From Thermoplasmatota archaeon (GTDB taxonomy: Archaea > Thermoplasmatota > Thermoplasmata > RBG-16-68-12 > JAGMCJ01): 6,896 nt of DNA. Positions 6,701 through 6,896 of this stretch are shown here, piece by piece. The stretch spans positions 1-6,896 of the forward strand of contig JAJISH010000184.1 of NCBI GenBank assembly GCA_022848825.1. The letters are read 5' to 3'. The notes beneath the pieces are model-generated. The model saw only the letters and a program-made list of their open reading frames with translations, ran no database searches and had not been told where the DNA came from. Each line of letters begins with the position of its first letter. Position 1 is the stretch's first letter. Position numbers and translations under genes: made by a program.

Positions 6701-6896
6701 TAACGACGAAGAAGAGAACGTATGCGTCGTGGTCGCCGTTTGTTAGCGGACTTCTCTGGATGTGTGCGGGCATGACCGCGAGCAGGAAGGCCGCCAGCAT
6801 CGCCGCCTTTCTTCCGAAGGCTCCCTTAGTTAGGAAGTACAACGGGAACACGGTCAGTGCGCCCCAGAGGGCCGTTGAGAATATGAACGAGTACCA
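735..6896 (-). CDS. aglB: Giant AglB/STT3-type oligosaccharyltransferase with C-terminal beta-sandwich array and second membrane anchor (5'-partial)
   Basis: This enzyme transfers a lipid-linked oligosaccharide to Asn of N-x-S/T sequons on the outer face of the cytoplasmic membrane. Residues are numbered from the first visible codon at 6896, giving 2053 visible residues and a TGA stop at 735-737. Seen: 12 hydrophobic segments between residues 1 and 383; D55-H-D57, the second D-x-D metal/lipid-phosphate motif; TIAE at 253-256, the external-loop-5 TIxE motif; R315 in a late membrane helix; WWDYG at 462-466, the STT3 signature that reads the sequon Thr/Ser; and a soluble domain to about 799. Then come about 11 carboxypeptidase-regulatory-like repeats (800-1772), two NEW3-like domains (1775-2000), a membrane helix (2027-2047) and RRRRRK. 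STT3 proteins have 13 membrane helices, so the missing start should hold only helix 1 and external loop 1 with the first D-x-D. The GTG at 6851 lies inside a helix and is not the start. There are 19 N-x-S/T sequons, 18 of them after residue 799. The enzyme identity is firm; the role of the tail is inferred. Confidence 0.93.
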   Translation of the reverse strand, partial: WYSFIFSTALWGALTVFPLYFLTKGAFGRKAAMLAAFLLAVMPAHIQRSPLTNGDHDAYVLFFVVTTFFFFMRALGTLQERKWVRNWFKPKDITKGLSEFFRSNREPVLYSFMAAISLTAIALAWKGFGYVVVILLLYFFFQILLNKFRGADSTGILVCFAVTVGVALILSMPWYVQFLKMGDFSTPAYMFIAGLVFGVIFVVTRDYPWSLVMPSFFAASGIALFLMFIFVPTTVSTFLAGAGYFIRTKAYETIAEAQPPTFSQQAMSFGAITYFLGLFGLAYAAVQLPKRMKPDYLFIIVWTGAAIFMALSAARFIFNAGPAFAAASAWIVMLVIDKLDFKSAKKVYDSLSGSKLHALRRGVKVRHVVGVLFIAFLVVLPNVWYGVDASIPFEDKRRLDEEIYDSTPYFMQPEHYTAPWFLGAFGYSLPLSNRYWPAAWDWLAKQDEDILPYEDRPAFLSWWDYGFEAVQEGKHPTVADNFLHGYPTAGNFIAAQDENTAIAYLSTQLIQGDYAEHGRQLGPEIRAILEKHGLNPDEVEMVLRYPTIYIDEIVRDPDRFGPRDDVIQAQNALLIYMKQILIEQLDTDEQADLYLDIIGATGKSIRYFSVDSRMFPFSGGNPGIFYAPIKLSDHRIKDYDVRPDVPIDFFDLICVDSRGMGHSCDDVTAAQGVSSFEIDYKDMFWDSMFYRAYIGYSAKDLGEDKEGIPGLSGEYTNSIPLHGWGLKHFKMVYRTAYYNPYPPDQYQNHTDAWTAVNFDDALRYQEEIQVGLRQGVVDISPRSGLSSGVVFLKYYHGAIVSGTVTVDGETPLSGIRVTVRDEYSVPHYVSHTDSNGNYQVLVPFGDIDLVASTGTSNNMTMIGETVLNTTTISVTDAQAMRMPNDMDGDGELDFYITENIVVDGGGLTGSVFIDENENTFSESYESRIANAELVFIHVNTGKEVRATTNENGFYKMTGAFPGEYELIVVTPDRTLGPYGLNVTAGETKLTNVPVQPSSIGGLVRFEDGTPAEDTTVVLLDEHNGTEIGQISGLNGVFEFTSLLPGNFTILAERGEYKSLPLRLRILDEGDSRIRNVTLLPGGDVKGRSREFGNAISNVAIVFRSLRHQTFDVFVRTDEGGFYEVDLPEGDYLVYSLHDMEGQKLVHMRGLTVRRGETTLYDVNLEDAIEVSGNVVDDVNEFPQNQIRIYFDTGDARIVVITDAKGDYSLHIPKGEYSIWVSQQNFVHLEKRQLTSDTTINLRLQTSVSVTNTLYEDKNANDMYDIGEGVEDVEVAITDSKGAVVKFLTDGAGKFTGPLPEGGQYTVVFSKRGYSSKQIGPVSVADINQYGAMQLISLFVGVQGSVLMNGEIFTDQTLEVRFESAGDGAISDEILTSQGEFQLSLRPGEYDVVIDEPVGGSEVERYQLVLPMELKLDPTDRPVQIELSITNKFLVSGNVTLGGIQVSSNITISGAQNDSAELPSGEFSFYMPEGEYTIVAQKDINGTGFMSVKSIVISGPLTLDMELHPKTNVTGRVFYDGSEHLTRLNISFLSESGEPIDRVSTTVAMYSVDLPPGRFVVEIDHPENATIDGLFKFVRYQFSETLLITEGLSEKTYNINLVRAFDNVTVSGTILHQGQGVEAEAIISADSQTAMDTTFQSQSDGAFSLTLAPGQYSIYIHKKEGHLVFLGLFEIVFGEDREFELELTESYRVSGTASYREGLRQKTYISVLGEGSHDLESDDNGYFEVYLPPSLYEINAYTEDYEGEKLIRYSAVQNLDVSGNEVVSLKLEKEIVRSVDIAWDSGQKRKIGGGESVTYTITIENTGNVPDEFEMTGVPPRDGWTFKFSPSKISLGTGEQAHGSFEVTVTAPADALIEHGPVKILATSANDADKTDEVTVEIEIKQFWGIALEVSSDVPIYDGTYLDILVNLTNSGNGPDSYFIEITNVQPIENEGWEVGLRNETSQHTAASLIGFEVPANSTSTFGLRLIPARKLLNQTVSITAHSHDNWGNDESIDIEVASPTTQVVGENMFAEGPNAHTEPLEDYVSYLLVGVIVAALVVALAFVRRRRRK
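738..818 (-). other. C-terminal membrane anchor and basic cytoplasmic tail of the AglB protein
   Basis: Residues 2027-2047 form one hydrophobic helix (YLLVGVIVAALVVALAFV core), followed directly by RRRRRK and the stop. By the positive-inside rule the tail lies in the cytoplasm, so the whole extracellular arm is tethered to the membrane at both ends: by the catalytic core on one side and by this helix on the other. The tail codons also contain the ribosome binding site of the next gene. Confidence 0.88.
747..753 (-). promoter_or_regulatory. Shine-Dalgarno AAGGAGG for the GTG start at 738
   Basis: On the minus strand the site reads AAGGAGG and lies 8 bases before GTG. It is inside the codons AGA AGG AGG AGA AGG AAG of the AglB RRRRRK tail. 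With the GTGA start/stop overlap, it supports translational coupling and decides the start of the downstream gene. Confidence 0.85.
897..1574 (-). other. Two NEW3 (NPCBM-associated)-like beta-sandwich domains of the AglB tail
   Basis: Residues about 1775-1883 and 1886-2000. The first has the typical order: a strand YTITIENTGNVPDEFEM, then P-x-x-GW near residue 1823, then VTVTAP (residues 1846-1851). The second repeats the pattern with LVNLTNSGNGPDSYFIEI, then EGWEV, then VPANSTSTFGLRL. The strand followed by N-x-G-N-x-x-D-x-[FY] is the hallmark of NEW3-type Ig-like domains, which archaea often place next to a C-terminal membrane anchor. The second domain holds four sequons (N1910, N1942, N1960, N1977). 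Confidence 0.75.
1581..4499 (-). repeat. Array of about 11 carboxypeptidase-regulatory-like beta-sandwich repeats inside the AglB protein
   Basis: This is a protein-level repeat, residues about 800-1772. Each unit starts with a V-x-G-x-V-like strand and contains the signature G-x-[YF]-x(3,4)-[LMI]-x(0,1)-P-x-G-x-[YF]-x-[VI]. The signature glycine or its equivalent falls at residues 836, 952, 1035, 1120, 1205, 1292, 1378, 1464, 1547 (Ala here), 1644 and 1724. The spacing is therefore about 80-97 residues after a longer first gap of 116. Examples are GDYSLHIPKGEYSI and GEFSFYMPEGEYTI. Units 2 and 6 have SdrD-B-like acidic loops. The repeats are divergent in both DNA and protein outside the signature, so they are old duplications. 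This fold (CarboxypepD_reg, prealbumin-like) acts as a structural or binding module in surface proteins and does not itself indicate peptidase activity. Exact domain borders are approximate. Confidence 0.82.
4500..5747 (-). other. AglB soluble catalytic domain with WWDYG motif
   Basis: This is the extracellular C-terminal globular domain of STT3/AglB, about residues 384-799. WWDYG is intact at bases 5499-5513. About 145 residues later, DSRM (bases 5055-5066) sits where archaeal AglB proteins carry the short DK/DM/MI-type helix motif. It satisfies D-x-x-M, but the residue four further on is Ser, not the usual Lys or Ile, so the subtype is uncertain. The domain ends with a conserved-looking block FYRAYIGY, then HGWGLKHFKMVYR, typical of the end of the archaeal catalytic core. 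It has only one sequon (N748) and the only two Cys on the outer face (residues 654 and 664). Confidence 0.85.
5748..6896 (-). other. AglB membrane domain (12 visible helices; second D-x-D and TIxE motifs)
   Basis: Hydrophobic segments lie at about residues 1-23, 30-45, 58-75, 106-125, 127-146, 154-172, 187-203, 209-231, 266-286, 295-312, 319-337 and 366-383, which fits helices 2-13 of the 13-helix STT3 fold. The motif NGDHDAY puts D-H-D at bases 6726-6734, in the loop after the second visible helix, where STT3 enzymes carry their second D-x-D motif. The 34-residue stretch between segments 8 and 9 is external loop 5, and it contains TIAE at bases 6129-6140; the Glu of TIxE takes part in acceptor and metal binding in studied homologues. 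SAARF near residue 315 matches the conserved Arg region of helix 11. The first D-x-D (external loop 1) is outside the window and cannot be checked. Confidence 0.85.

Noticed and set aside
6849..6851. GTG as the start of the AglB gene
   Set aside because: The frame stays open to 6896 and the upstream codons continue a hydrophobic helix (YSFIFSTALWGALT) typical of AglB. Starting here would lose helix 1 and the first D-x-D.

Overview
The window reads as archaeal DNA, most likely from a euryarchaeal or Thermoplasmata-type genome. The evidence is an STT3/AglB-class oligosaccharyltransferase, secreted proteins rich in N-x-T sequons, GGAGG-type Shine-Dalgarno spacing, a GTG start, and archaeal-style C-terminal membrane anchors with an Arg/Lys tail. 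The lineage is inferred from protein style only; there is no rRNA or other marker gene.

All coding is on the minus strand and there is no intergenic space. From 6896 down to 735 runs one uninterrupted reading frame of 2053 visible codons, with its N terminus beyond the right edge. It starts with 12 visible membrane segments of an AglB/STT3 catalytic core, carrying the second D-x-D motif, the TIxE motif in external loop 5, and WWDYG. A soluble catalytic domain follows. Unusually, the chain then continues with about 11 tandem carboxypeptidase-regulatory-like (prealbumin/SdrD-B-like) beta-sandwich repeats of about 85 residues, two NEW3-type beta-sandwiches, a second membrane anchor and the tail RRRRRK. 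Known AglB proteins are roughly 600-1050 residues, so this one is about twice the usual size.

From 738 to the left edge lies a second minus-strand gene. It is incomplete at its 3' end and easily overlooked because it starts with GTG and has no stop in the window. It overlaps the AglB stop by 4 bases (GTGA), and its Shine-Dalgarno lies inside the codons for the AglB RRRRRK tail. It encodes a secreted, membrane-anchored protein with seven N-x-T sequons in 73 residues, followed by a CARDB-like domain.

The two genes are therefore translationally coupled. One makes an N-glycosylation enzyme with a large, sequon-rich extracellular arm. The other makes a small surface protein that looks like a dense N-glycan acceptor. 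A reasonable inference is that the enzyme and a dedicated substrate or partner are produced together at the cell surface. No RNA genes, mobile elements, CRISPR arrays or promoters are visible.
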